A stretch of 23,362 nt of DNA from an uncultured Oscillospiraceae bacterium. GTDB lineage: Bacteria > Bacillota > Clostridia > Oscillospirales > Oscillospiraceae. The DNA lies in assembly GCA_910588455.1 (NCBI GenBank), contig CAJUPG010000003.1, positions 1 through 23,362 on the forward strand, given 5' to 3'. The notes under the pieces are model-generated. The model was not told where the DNA came from. It saw only the letters and a program-made list of their open reading frames with translations, and made no database searches. A program made the position numbers and the translations under genes. Shown here one piece after another: positions 14,589 through 21,413 of this stretch (position 1 is its first letter; the number at the start of each line of letters is the position of its first letter).

Positions 14589-15968
14589 TCAGGGCAGCTC
14601 CTGGAGCCGGCACCCCACGCCGTCCCCCAGAGCCCCTGCCGAGTTGCACTGTACATTGAACAGGCCCGCTCGCCCGCTCTGGTCAAAATATCCCCCCGTA
14701 ATCAGACACTTGTAGGTGCCGTGATAGGTCCAGTAGTCGCAGGAGCCGGCCGTCTCGGTACCATCCCCCCTGGAGGCATAGAACACGGGGAAGCCCGCTG
14801 CGGTAGACACAGCAAATCCGGAGGGGTAGGCAATATCCGCCACCGGCTGCCCGATCTTGATGCCGTTGGCTTTGTCGTCGAAATTTTCCGGGTTCAGAAT
14901 CACATACATCCCGTCGCTCAGGTTATAGCAGCCGTCGCACCAGTCCTGCGCATTGCCCCACAGCCCCTCAATATTGCGGTACTGCACCCCCAGGCCGTAT
15001 ACCTCCCGGCTGTCCCGGACCGTCCCGGTGTGGTAGGGCATCCCGTCCGTATACCCCATCTGCTCCGTACCGGTACCGTTGCCGCAGTCCAGACCCAGCG
15101 TTTTCTGGCTGTTCCAGTCGGCAAACTCCACCAGATAGAGCAGCCACAGCGTAAAGCGCAGGGCAAAATCCGTCTGCCAGATTTTTTCCCCCAGGGCGTG
15201 GATGGCGGCCCGGGCCTCCAGCCGCCGGGTCTGGGTTTGGGGCAGCTTCCCCGTCTCGCTTTTCCAGCTGTCCTGGGCGCAGTGGTAGCGGCCGATGTAC
15301 ACCACATCCCGCTCCCCTCTCCCGTCGCCCCGGTCCATGTGGGCCGGAGACAGCTGGAAGCCCGCCGCCGGACCGTCCGCAATCCGGATCTGCAGTCCCT
15401 CCCCCTCCTGGGTCAGCCTGTACCAGAATTTCGGGATGGCGACCATGATGCCGCCGGACCGCTCGCTTTTCACCATCCCCGCCCAGGGCTGGAGGCCGTC
15501 AAAGGGCGAACCGAACCCGGCGCCGCCCGCCACATAGGGAACCGGGTCCTCAAAGTCCGCCGCCTCATCGGTCCGGGTCCACCGGGAGGTGGCCGAGCCG
15601 TCCCAGCGCACGCCCCAGATCCTGTAAGCGGTCCGGATGGCCTGTTGGGCCGGCGCGACGGTCTTGCCAAACTGAAAGCATACCGTGACGCAGTCGGTTC
15701 CGTCCTCCAGGGGACCGCTGGGGGTAAAGGTCAGATTTTCCGTGCGGATATAGGCCGTCTGGCCATTGGAAAACAGCGCCCGCACCGCCATCCCCGTGGG
15801 GTCAAAGCACTCCCCGGGCGCATAGCGGGTCTTGTCCGGCGGCGACGTAATGGCGATGGATTCCAGCGTTACCCCGTCCAGGCGGCTGTTGGCGATGGCC
15901 TCCCAAATCGCATTTTTGGTCAGCCTGCACAGCTTGGAAACACCGGCTTCTCCCAAAAACTCTCTCAT
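14589..15968 (-). CDS. Phage tail/fibre protein with Ig-like domain and DGR-variable-protein-like C-terminus
   Basis: The 459-residue protein has a short helical N-terminus (1-30), then a bacterial Ig-like domain (about 36-108; YAPGECFDPTGMAVRALFSNG is the typical Big pattern). A large region (about 115-459) resembles clostridial phage tail proteins of the formylglycine-generating-enzyme/C-type-lectin fold: SPAHMDRGDGRGERDVVYIG, IHALGEKIWQTDFALRF, YLVEFADWNSQ and NIEGLWGNAQDWCDG. The last 35 residues, GGYFDQSGRAGLF then GVGCRLQ, have the pattern found where diversity-generating retroelements mutate receptor-binding proteins. It is probably a host- or glycan-binding tip. The start overlaps the previous gene as ATGA. 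No reverse transcriptase or template repeat is seen. Confidence 0.78.
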   Translation of the reverse strand: MREFLGEAGVSKLCRLTKNAIWEAIANSRLDGVTLESIAITSPPDKTRYAPGECFDPTGMAVRALFSNGQTAYIRTENLTFTPSGPLEDGTDCVTVCFQFGKTVAPAQQAIRTAYRIWGVRWDGSATSRWTRTDEAADFEDPVPYVAGGAGFGSPFDGLQPWAGMVKSERSGGIMVAIPKFWYRLTQEGEGLQIRIADGPAAGFQLSPAHMDRGDGRGERDVVYIGRYHCAQDSWKSETGKLPQTQTRRLEARAAIHALGEKIWQTDFALRFTLWLLYLVEFADWNSQKTLGLDCGNGTGTEQMGYTDGMPYHTGTVRDSREVYGLGVQYRNIEGLWGNAQDWCDGCYNLSDGMYVILNPENFDDKANGIKIGQPVADIAYPSGFAVSTAAGFPVFYASRGDGTETAGSCDYWTYHGTYKCLITGGYFDQSGRAGLFNVQCNSAGALGDGVGCRLQELP

Positions 15969-16468
15969 ACGGCAGCATCCCAGATTTCCTGCACCTTCGT
16001 GTTGCCGATCTCCACCATATCCCCGGAGGCAATCACGATATAGGCGCTGCCCGTCCAGCGGTAGGAGTGATTTGTGGTCAAATCCACATAAATCTTCCCG
16101 CTCGCGCCGGTCAGGGCATTGGTATGGGCCTCATCTTCATAGAAAACGCCCTCCTGGAGATAGCCCTCCACCACGTCGTCCACATAGCTGGGCAGGTAAA
16201 CGGAGCTGATTTTCTGATCTTCTCCCAGGGGGGCCAGTCCGTTGGCCTGGCCCTTCTGGGCGGCAATGACCTGGGCGGCGTTCCCCGCCCCGGCGTTGGC
16301 AATCTGATCCGCCAGGACCTTGCCCTGGGCCGCAGAGAGGGCCTTATCCGAATCGGCACTGGTCAGGTTATTGACCAGATCCGTCCGGTCCAGCTTGCCG
16401 GACAGCGCGTTTTGGATCAACGTAACCAGATATGTCAGGGTATTTTCGCCCACAAAATTTTTTGCCAT
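15965..16468 (-). CDS. Phage tail-fibre-like protein
   Basis: The 167-residue protein contains a phage fibre repeat-like segment, SADSDKALSAAQGKVLADQI (about residues 46-65). This is followed by NGLAPLGEDQKISSVYLPSY and a C-terminal part (FYEDEAHTNALTGASGKIYV, then YRWTGSAYIVI) typical of fibre or baseplate-attachment proteins of clostridial phages. I start at the ATG at 16466-16468 (MAKNFVGENT) with GAGGAGG nine bases upstream; an earlier in-frame ATG at 16492 would overlap the previous gene's end. It lies 13 bases after that gene, and its stop overlaps the next start. Confidence 0.8.
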   Translation of the reverse strand: MAKNFVGENTLTYLVTLIQNALSGKLDRTDLVNNLTSADSDKALSAAQGKVLADQIANAGAGNAAQVIAAQKGQANGLAPLGEDQKISSVYLPSYVDDVVEGYLQEGVFYEDEAHTNALTGASGKIYVDLTTNHSYRWTGSAYIVIASGDMVEIGNTKVQEIWDAAV

Positions 16469-16481
16469 AAAAGCATCCTCC

Positions 16482-16982
16482 TCATTTCGCATTCCAAATT
16501 TTCAACAGTGTAAGGTTTGTAATCTCTTCCAGGCCGCTGATGGCCTCAATGGGGTGCTGATCCTCTGCGTCCCGGTGGGACAGGGCCCGGTGATCCGCTG
16601 TTCCAGTCCCCGGCGCCGGGCCAGGCGGTCCCTCTCCCTCCCAGGCCGCTCCCTCCAGAATCATCCCCAGATTGACCCAGACGGTGGGCAGCACCAGCTC
16701 CTCTCCCCGGGTGCCGTATACGCCCGCCTCCAGATTGACCCCCGCCTGGGCCAGCACCTGCCTGGGCACGGCGCACCGGTCCCCTTCCAGGGGCACGCAG
16801 GCGGACGCCTCCCCCGCCCGGAACACGGCGGTCTTGTCCAGCGCCTCCCACTCCTCCGAAAAGAAAAACCGCAGGACGGCAGCATTCACCGACCCGCTGG
16901 TCATCCAATTTCTTCCCTCCGTTTTCAGACAGTTGTGGCTGGCATAGAGGGCAATCTCCTGTTCCACGCACGGATTTTCCAT
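16482..16982 (-). CDS. Baseplate/tail-fibre-associated protein (BppU-like N-terminus)
   Basis: The 166-residue protein has a beta-rich N-terminal domain (about 1-112). The pattern SGSVNAAVLRFFFSEEWEALDK, a receptor-module segment, then YGTRGEELVLPTVWVNLG resembles N-terminal domains of phage baseplate-upper proteins. A Gly/Pro hinge (GPPGPAPGTG, about 118-127) is followed by DHRALSHRDAEDQHPIEAIS, a motif I associate with fibre proteins of clostridial phages. The family assignment is from memory of patterns, not a search. It is the first gene of the cassette, with GGGAGGAGG just upstream of its ATG. Confidence 0.65.
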   Translation of the reverse strand: MENPCVEQEIALYASHNCLKTEGRNWMTSGSVNAAVLRFFFSEEWEALDKTAVFRAGEASACVPLEGDRCAVPRQVLAQAGVNLEAGVYGTRGEELVLPTVWVNLGMILEGAAWEGEGPPGPAPGTGTADHRALSHRDAEDQHPIEAISGLEEITNLTLLKIWNAK

Positions 16983-17002
16983 CGCTTCCTCCTCCCTTGT
17001 GG

Positions 17003-17042
17003 AAAAAAGCGCCTCCGTTTGATCTCATGGATCAGACGGAGG
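17003..17042 (-). terminator. Terminator or attenuator hairpin in the leader of the tail-fibre cassette
   Basis: A 13-bp stem (CCTCCGTTTGATC at 17012-17024 with GATCAGACGGAGG at 17030-17042, one G-T pair) is followed on the minus strand by CGC and six T (17003-17008). It lies downstream of mutS2 but also downstream of the promoter at 17082-17111. Both mutS2 readthrough and new transcripts must therefore pass it before the cassette's first gene, whose ribosome binding site begins within ten bases. Confidence 0.85.
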
Positions 17043-17054
17043 ACGCAGTATTTG

Positions 17055-17066
17055 AAACATATGTTT
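17055..17066. promoter_or_regulatory. Palindrome AAACATATGTTT in the cassette leader (candidate operator)
   Basis: This perfect 12-base palindrome sits between the predicted transcription start (near 17075) and the terminator hairpin. It could be a repressor operator or an early RNA hairpin. No regulator gene is adjacent to assign it to. Confidence 0.35.
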
Positions 17067-17081
17067 TATGCTTCTACTTTA

Positions 17082-17111
17082 ATTGTAGCCCGGAATCCCG
17101 CAGTTTGTCAA
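17082..17111 (-). promoter_or_regulatory. SigA-type promoter of the tail-fibre/lysis cassette
   Basis: On the minus strand, a perfect TTGACA (17106-17111), an 18-base spacer, and TACAAT (17082-17087). It lies just beyond the mutS2 stop codon (17115-17117). The predicted start near 17075 gives a leader of about 90 bases that contains the palindrome and the terminator-like hairpin. Confidence 0.8.
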
Positions 17112-17114
17112 GCA

Positions 17115-19487
17115 TTATTTTAATTCCGCCACGGTAACGCCGTCCTCCCCCTCCCCGTAGCGGCCAGGGCGGTAGGACTTGACATACCGGCTGCGCTTCA
17201 AGTGGTCCCGTACCGCCTTGCGCACCGCGCCGGTGCCCTTGCCGTGAATGATGGTCACCGTCTCCAGCTTGCCCATCATGGCGGTATCCAAAAAGCGCTC
17301 CAGAACGGCGATGGCCTCATCGGTCATCATCCCCCGCAGGTCCACCTGGCTGGGAACCGCCGCTGTACGGATGGTATGCTCCGCCCGGCGGACGATGCGG
17401 CGGGCCTCCTTCTGGGCCGGGGTCTCCCCGTCCACCACCCGGACCTCCTCCTGCTTGGCGGTGATCTTCAAAATCCCCGCCTGGAGCTGAAGAACCCCGT
17501 CCTTGTTCACCGAGAGCACGGCGGCCCGGGTGCCCATGGACAGCAGCTCCACCGTGTCCCCCGCCTGAGCGGGGCGGGTGGGCGGCGGGGCCTCCACCGG
17601 CTGGGCGGATCCGCCCACAGCCTGCTCCGCCTCGTTGAGCAGCCGCCGGGCCTCCGCGCGGCGGTCATTCACCGCCTGCCAGTTCTGTTCCCTGGCCTGC
17701 TGCTTTTTCATGTCCTTGAGTTCGGCGAACACCAGGTCGGACGCATCCCGGGCCTGCTGCAAAATGGCCTTGGCCTCGGCCTGGGCCCGCTCCACCGCCT
17801 TGGCCCGCTCCTCCTCCAGCTTTTTCCGGTACTCGATGGCGGTCTGGGCGCTGCGCTCCATCTCCAGCTTCAGCTTCCGGGCCTCATCCCGGTCCCGCTC
17901 CATGGCCTGGCGCTGTTGGTCCAGCTTGGTAAGCACATCCTCAAAACGGACGTTCTCCGCGTCCAGCCGGGCAGCGGCCTTTTCAATGATGGACTCCGAC
18001 AGCCCCAGCCGCCGGGAGATCGCGAAGGCGTTGGATTTTCCCGGGATGCCCATCACCACCCGGTAGGTGGGGGCCAGGGTGTCCACATTGAACTCACAGG
18101 AGGCGTTCTCCACCCCCGCCGTGGTCATGGCGTACACCTTCAGCTCCGCGTAGTGGGTGGTGGCGGCCACCAGCGCCCCCATCTGGCGGGCATTGTCGAT
18201 AATGGCGGCGGCCAGGGCGGCGCCCTCCACCGGGTCGGTGCCCGCTCCCAGCTCGTCCATCAGGATCAGGGTGTTTCCGTCGGCAATCTCCAAAATGCCC
18301 ACCAGTGTGGTCATATGGGAGGAAAACGTGGACAGGGACTGGGCAATGGACTGCTCGTCGCCGATGTCGGACAGCACCCGCTCAAACACCCGCACCGTAG
18401 AGTCGTCCTTGGCGGGAATGTGCAGGCCGCACTGGGCCATCAGGGTAATAAGGCCGATGGTTTTGAGGGTGACGGTCTTGCCGCCGGTGTTGGGGCCGGT
18501 GATAACCAGGGTATCGAACCGCTCCCCCAGCTCCAGGTCGTTGGCCACCGCTTTTTTCGGGTCCAGCAGGGGGTGCCGGGCCCCCCGGAGCTTTAAAAAC
18601 CGCTCCGACAGCCGGGGCTCGCTGCCCCCCATTTGCAGGGAGAGCTGTCCCCGGGCGAAGATGCCGTCCAGCCACACCAACAGCTGATAGTCCTCAGAAA
18701 TATCCTCCCGCTGGGCGGCGGCCAGGGCGGACAGCTCCGCCAGAATGCGCTCGATCTCCTTTTTCTCCTTCGCCAGCAGCTCCCGGAGCTCGTTGTTGGC
18801 CTTGACAACCCCCATGGGCTCGATAAAGAACGTGGAGCCGGAGGAGGATACGTCGTGGACCAGGCCGGGAATGGCGTTTTTGTGCTCCGACTTCACCGGC
18901 ACCACGTACCGGTCGGAGCGGATGGTAATAATGGACTCCTGCAAATACTTGGACTGGTTGGAGGAGATCAGCTTTTGCAGGATGTCCCGGACCTTGGACT
19001 CCGTGGCCCGGATGTGCCGGCGGATGGAGGCCAGCTCGGAGCTGGCGGAATCGGCGATCTCGTCCTCCCCCAGAATAGAGCCGGTGATTTTCTCCTCCAG
19101 GGACCGGTTGGGCGTCAGGGCCTGGAACAGGTGGGAGATGGGGGTCTTTTCGTCGGACAGGCCATATTCCCGGGCAGACCGGGCAGACCGCAGCACAGCG
19201 GCGATGTCCAGCAGCTCCCGGGTATTGAGGCTCCCCCCCAGATCCGCCCGCTGGAGGCTGGCCCCCACGGGCTTCACCCCGGAGAAGGGGGGGCTGCCCC
19301 GCTTGACCAGCATCGCCACGGCGGCGCTGGTCTCCGCCTGGGCCCGGCCCACGTCGTCCAAGTCGGTCATAGGCCGCAGGGCCAGAGCCTGCTGCCGGCC
19401 CTCCTCCGTGACGGCGCAGGCGGCCAGCTTTTCCAGCACCCGGGGCAGCTCCAGGGTGTACATTGATTTTTCAAATAAATCTATCAT
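17115..19487 (-). CDS. mutS2: Endonuclease MutS2
   Basis: The 790-residue protein has the MutS2 plan. A MutS-type core carries Walker A GPNTGGKT (residues 331-338), the DELGAGTDP Walker B/D-loop (411-419) and a TTHYAELK segment. A long coiled coil (about 510-630) follows, then a linker, and a C-terminal Smr nuclease domain (about 710-790) with VDLRGMMTDEA and IIHGKGTGAVRKAV. MutS2 lacks mismatch-recognition domains. It has been linked to suppression of recombination and, in B. subtilis, to rescue of collided ribosomes. The ATG at 19487 has AAGGA ten bases upstream; a second ATG eight codons in is possible. It is preceded by a terminator and followed by the promoter of the tail cassette. Confidence 0.96.
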   Translation of the reverse strand: MIDLFEKSMYTLELPRVLEKLAACAVTEEGRQQALALRPMTDLDDVGRAQAETSAAVAMLVKRGSPPFSGVKPVGASLQRADLGGSLNTRELLDIAAVLRSARSAREYGLSDEKTPISHLFQALTPNRSLEEKITGSILGEDEIADSASSELASIRRHIRATESKVRDILQKLISSNQSKYLQESIITIRSDRYVVPVKSEHKNAIPGLVHDVSSSGSTFFIEPMGVVKANNELRELLAKEKKEIERILAELSALAAAQREDISEDYQLLVWLDGIFARGQLSLQMGGSEPRLSERFLKLRGARHPLLDPKKAVANDLELGERFDTLVITGPNTGGKTVTLKTIGLITLMAQCGLHIPAKDDSTVRVFERVLSDIGDEQSIAQSLSTFSSHMTTLVGILEIADGNTLILMDELGAGTDPVEGAALAAAIIDNARQMGALVAATTHYAELKVYAMTTAGVENASCEFNVDTLAPTYRVVMGIPGKSNAFAISRRLGLSESIIEKAAARLDAENVRFEDVLTKLDQQRQAMERDRDEARKLKLEMERSAQTAIEYRKKLEEERAKAVERAQAEAKAILQQARDASDLVFAELKDMKKQQAREQNWQAVNDRRAEARRLLNEAEQAVGGSAQPVEAPPPTRPAQAGDTVELLSMGTRAAVLSVNKDGVLQLQAGILKITAKQEEVRVVDGETPAQKEARRIVRRAEHTIRTAAVPSQVDLRGMMTDEAIAVLERFLDTAMMGKLETVTIIHGKGTGAVRKAVRDHLKRSRYVKSYRPGRYGEGEDGVTVAELK

Positions 19488-19511
19488 AAATTACAATTCC
19501 TTTTTCTGCTT

Positions 19512-19557
19512 AAAAAGCCGGCTTTGCACCATAATCTGCGCAAAACCGGCCTTTTTT
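19512..19557 (-). terminator. Terminator between the coiled-coil protein gene and mutS2
   Basis: AAAAAGCCGGCTTTGC (19512-19527) pairs imperfectly with GCAAAACCGGCCTTTTTT (19540-19557). The hairpin has T-runs on both strands, so it can act in both directions. On the minus strand it ends the rsmD-coaD-coiled-coil operon; the stop codon of the last gene lies inside it. Confidence 0.8.
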
Positions 19558-20086
19558 AATCCTCGTCCGCCGCCGCGTCATACATCATGCGGCCCTGGGG
19601 CTGGGGTGCGGCGGCTCCCCCTGCGGAGGCGCTGGCCGCCGCCCGGAACCGGGAGCGGGACTGCTTAATCTCGTTGTACGCCTCCGCTACCGCCTCCTCT
19701 GTCCGGCGCAGCGCGTCCTCGCAGTAGTCGTTGGCCGAGCGTTTCAGTTCCCGGCTGCGCTCCTCCGCCTGGCGCATCAGCTCGTTGGCCCGCTGTTTTG
19801 CCTGAACCAGCACGCTCTCCTCCGCCAGCATCTGCTTGGCCCGCTCCTCCGCCTGCTTGCGCAGCAGCTCGGACTCCCGCTTGGCGTCGGCAATGATGCT
19901 GGCCCGGTTGGCCATAATCTTCTTCGCCTCAGACAGCTCCATAGGGAACTGGGCCTTGATGTCGTCGATCAGGTCCAACACCCGATCCCGCTCAATCATG
20001 CATTTGTCAGAGGACAGAGGCACATTTTTCGCCTCATCCACCATCTCAAACAGCATATCCAGCAATTCCTCCACACCGCTCGCCAT
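19556..20086 (-). CDS. Coiled-coil protein, DivIVA/V-ATPase subunit H-like
   Basis: The 176-residue protein is mostly one long charged coiled coil (about residues 45-150), rich in Ala/Glu/Lys/Arg with AKRESELLRKQAEERAKQML and similar heptads. It has a short N-terminal region (GVEELLDMLFEMVDEAKNVP) and a disordered Ala/Gly/Pro tail. Such proteins often sit next to coaD and rsmD in clostridia and are labelled ATPase or DivIVA-like, but no function is shown here. A role as a cytoskeletal or septum-associated scaffold is only a guess. It starts two bases after coaD ends, in the same operon. Confidence 0.75.
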   Translation of the reverse strand: MASGVEELLDMLFEMVDEAKNVPLSSDKCMIERDRVLDLIDDIKAQFPMELSEAKKIMANRASIIADAKRESELLRKQAEERAKQMLAEESVLVQAKQRANELMRQAEERSRELKRSANDYCEDALRRTEEAVAEAYNEIKQSRSRFRAAASASAGGAAAPQPQGRMMYDAAADED

Positions 20087-20088
20087 CG

Positions 20089-20586
20089 TTATCGCTCCTT
20101 TCGCTGCATCTCGCCCATCCGGCGGTTCACATCGTCCACAATCTCGCAGGGAATAAACTCCTCCAAATCCGCCCCATAGCGGGCCATCTCCTTCACAATG
20201 GTGGAGCTGAGGTAAGTATATTTCTCACTGGAGGCCAAAAACATGGTCTCCAGCCCCGGGTTCAGCTTGCGGTTGATTACCGCCATCTGCACCTCCTGCT
20301 CGTAGTCAGACACCGCCCGCAGCCCCTTCACCACCACCTGGGCGTTTTTCTCCCGGGCGTACGCAGCCAGCAGCTGATTGGACTGGTCCACCCTCACGTT
20401 GGGAAAGCGCTGGGTGGACCGTCGCAGCAGCTCCACCCGCTCCTGGGGGGTAAACATTCCGGTTTTGCTGGAGTTAACCATCACGCAGACGATTAACTGG
20501 TCGAAGCAGGCGGCGGCCCGCTTGATAATATTCAGATGCCCTAATGTCACGGGGTCAAAGCTCCCCGGATAAATGGCCGTGGTCAT
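20089..20586 (-). CDS. coaD: Phosphopantetheine adenylyltransferase
   Basis: The 165-residue nucleotidyltransferase makes dephospho-CoA from 4'-phosphopantetheine and ATP. The TxGHxxI motif is TLGHLNI (residues 14-20), the VKGLRAVSDYEQE segment lies at about 86-98, and the SSTIVKE motif at 127-133. Length is typical. Its ATG overlaps the rsmD stop by four bases, and the coiled-coil gene follows directly, giving a three-gene operon. The rsmD-coaD order is common in Bacillota. Confidence 0.97.
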   Translation of the reverse strand: MTTAIYPGSFDPVTLGHLNIIKRAAACFDQLIVCVMVNSSKTGMFTPQERVELLRRSTQRFPNVRVDQSNQLLAAYAREKNAQVVVKGLRAVSDYEQEVQMAVINRKLNPGLETMFLASSEKYTYLSSTIVKEMARYGADLEEFIPCEIVDDVNRRMGEMQRKER

Positions 20587-21143
20587 AGTCTCGGCTCACT
20601 CCCCAGACGGCGGATTACCGTCAGCTTTATTTTTCCATACCGGTATTCCCGGCCCCGCTCATAGGGGGGCGCAAGGGCGGGCAGCTCCCGCTCCCGAGCG
20701 CTCTCGCATACTATTATACCATGATTGCCCAAAATGTCAAATTCCAGAATGGATTTCAGGGCCAAGTCCAGCAAATCCGTCTGGTAAGGCGGGTCCAGAA
20801 AGATAAGATTGAACTTCTCCCGGCAGTTTTTTACAAAATCCAGCCCGTTTCCCTGGACCACTCTGGCCTTTTCCGTCAGCTGGGTCGTCCTCAGATTCTC
20901 CCGAATGAGGGCCGCCGCCTCCCGGCGCTGATCCACGAACACGCACCGCTCCGCCCCCCGGGACAGCGCCTCAATGCCCAGCTGTCCGGTTCCGGCGAAC
21001 AGGTCCAGCACCTGGGCTCCCGCAATATCAAACTGTATAATATTGAACAGAGATTCCTTCACCTGATCGGTGGTGGGCCGGGTGTCCATCCCCTGAAGCC
21101 CGTTCAGCCGCCGGCCCCGGGCAGTTCCGGAAATTACGCGCAT
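20583..21143 (-). CDS. rsmD: 16S rRNA (guanine(966)-N(2))-methyltransferase RsmD
   Basis: The 186-residue methyltransferase has the RsmD N-terminus MRVISGTARGRRL and RPTTDQVKESLFNI (residues 22-35). The SAM-binding loop LDLFAGTGQLGIEAL is at 46-60, and the catalytic NPPY-type motif appears as DPPY (117-120). It methylates G966 (E. coli numbering) of 16S rRNA. AAAGGAGA precedes the ATG. It is the first gene of rsmD-coaD-coiled-coil and lies divergent from a truncated XRE-like gene start; I see no convincing promoter in the roughly 100 bases between. Confidence 0.95.
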   Translation of the reverse strand: MRVISGTARGRRLNGLQGMDTRPTTDQVKESLFNIIQFDIAGAQVLDLFAGTGQLGIEALSRGAERCVFVDQRREAAALIRENLRTTQLTEKARVVQGNGLDFVKNCREKFNLIFLDPPYQTDLLDLALKSILEFDILGNHGIIVCESARERELPALAPPYERGREYRYGKIKLTVIRRLGSEPRL

Positions 21144-21248
21144 ACAGATTCTCCTTTGTTAAACATACGGGCGAAAACGCCGCGGTTTCGCGGTGGATTT
21201 CTCCGCCAAAATGCTTTATACTAGGCATCGAAAGTGAGGTGCGAGAGC

Positions 21249-21413
21249 ATGAATTTAGGAAATCAACTGTTCCACGCCCGGAAGAAGCGGGGGCTGTCCC
21301 AGGAGGAGGTGGCGGAAGAAAAAGCCCCAGTCATGAGTGGAAATGGCTGTACACCGCCTGGGCGGTATTCTTCGGCACAACCTCCTGCAGCTGTTCCAGG
21401 GACGCGGCCTTGA
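21249..21413 (+). pseudogene. Truncated XRE-family HTH regulator (5' remnant)
   Basis: After GAGGTG (21235-21240), an ATG opens a reading frame beginning MNLGNQLFHARKKRGLSQEEV. This is the classic start of an XRE/Cro-type HTH regulator. The similarity stops after about 23 residues (near 21318), before the recognition helix. The remaining 31 codons, to the TGA at 21411-21413, are antisense to the 3' end of uvrC and look like chance translation. A TATACT (21217-21222) upstream may be the old -10. The gene appears to have been cut by a deletion that joined it to uvrC. A chimeric 54-residue product cannot be excluded. Confidence 0.6.

Noticed and set aside
14427..16043. 538-codon plus-strand open frame opposite the tail-protein genes
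   Set aside because: Compositionally a shadow. The opposing frames have coupled starts and stops and recognisable tail-protein motifs.
14589..17111. Full diversity-generating retroelement
   Set aside because: No reverse transcriptase reading frame, accessory gene or adenine-rich template copy was seen in the window.
13158..17120. Complete prophage or contractile injection system
   Set aside because: No terminase, portal, capsid, sheath, tube, tape-measure, integrase or repressor gene and no att-like repeats were seen, so only a fibre-and-lysis module is claimed.
21176..21196. Small hairpin CCGCG-gttt-CGCGG between rsmD and the XRE remnant
   Set aside because: Only five base pairs and no T-run. 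Such short GC stems are expected by chance in this composition.
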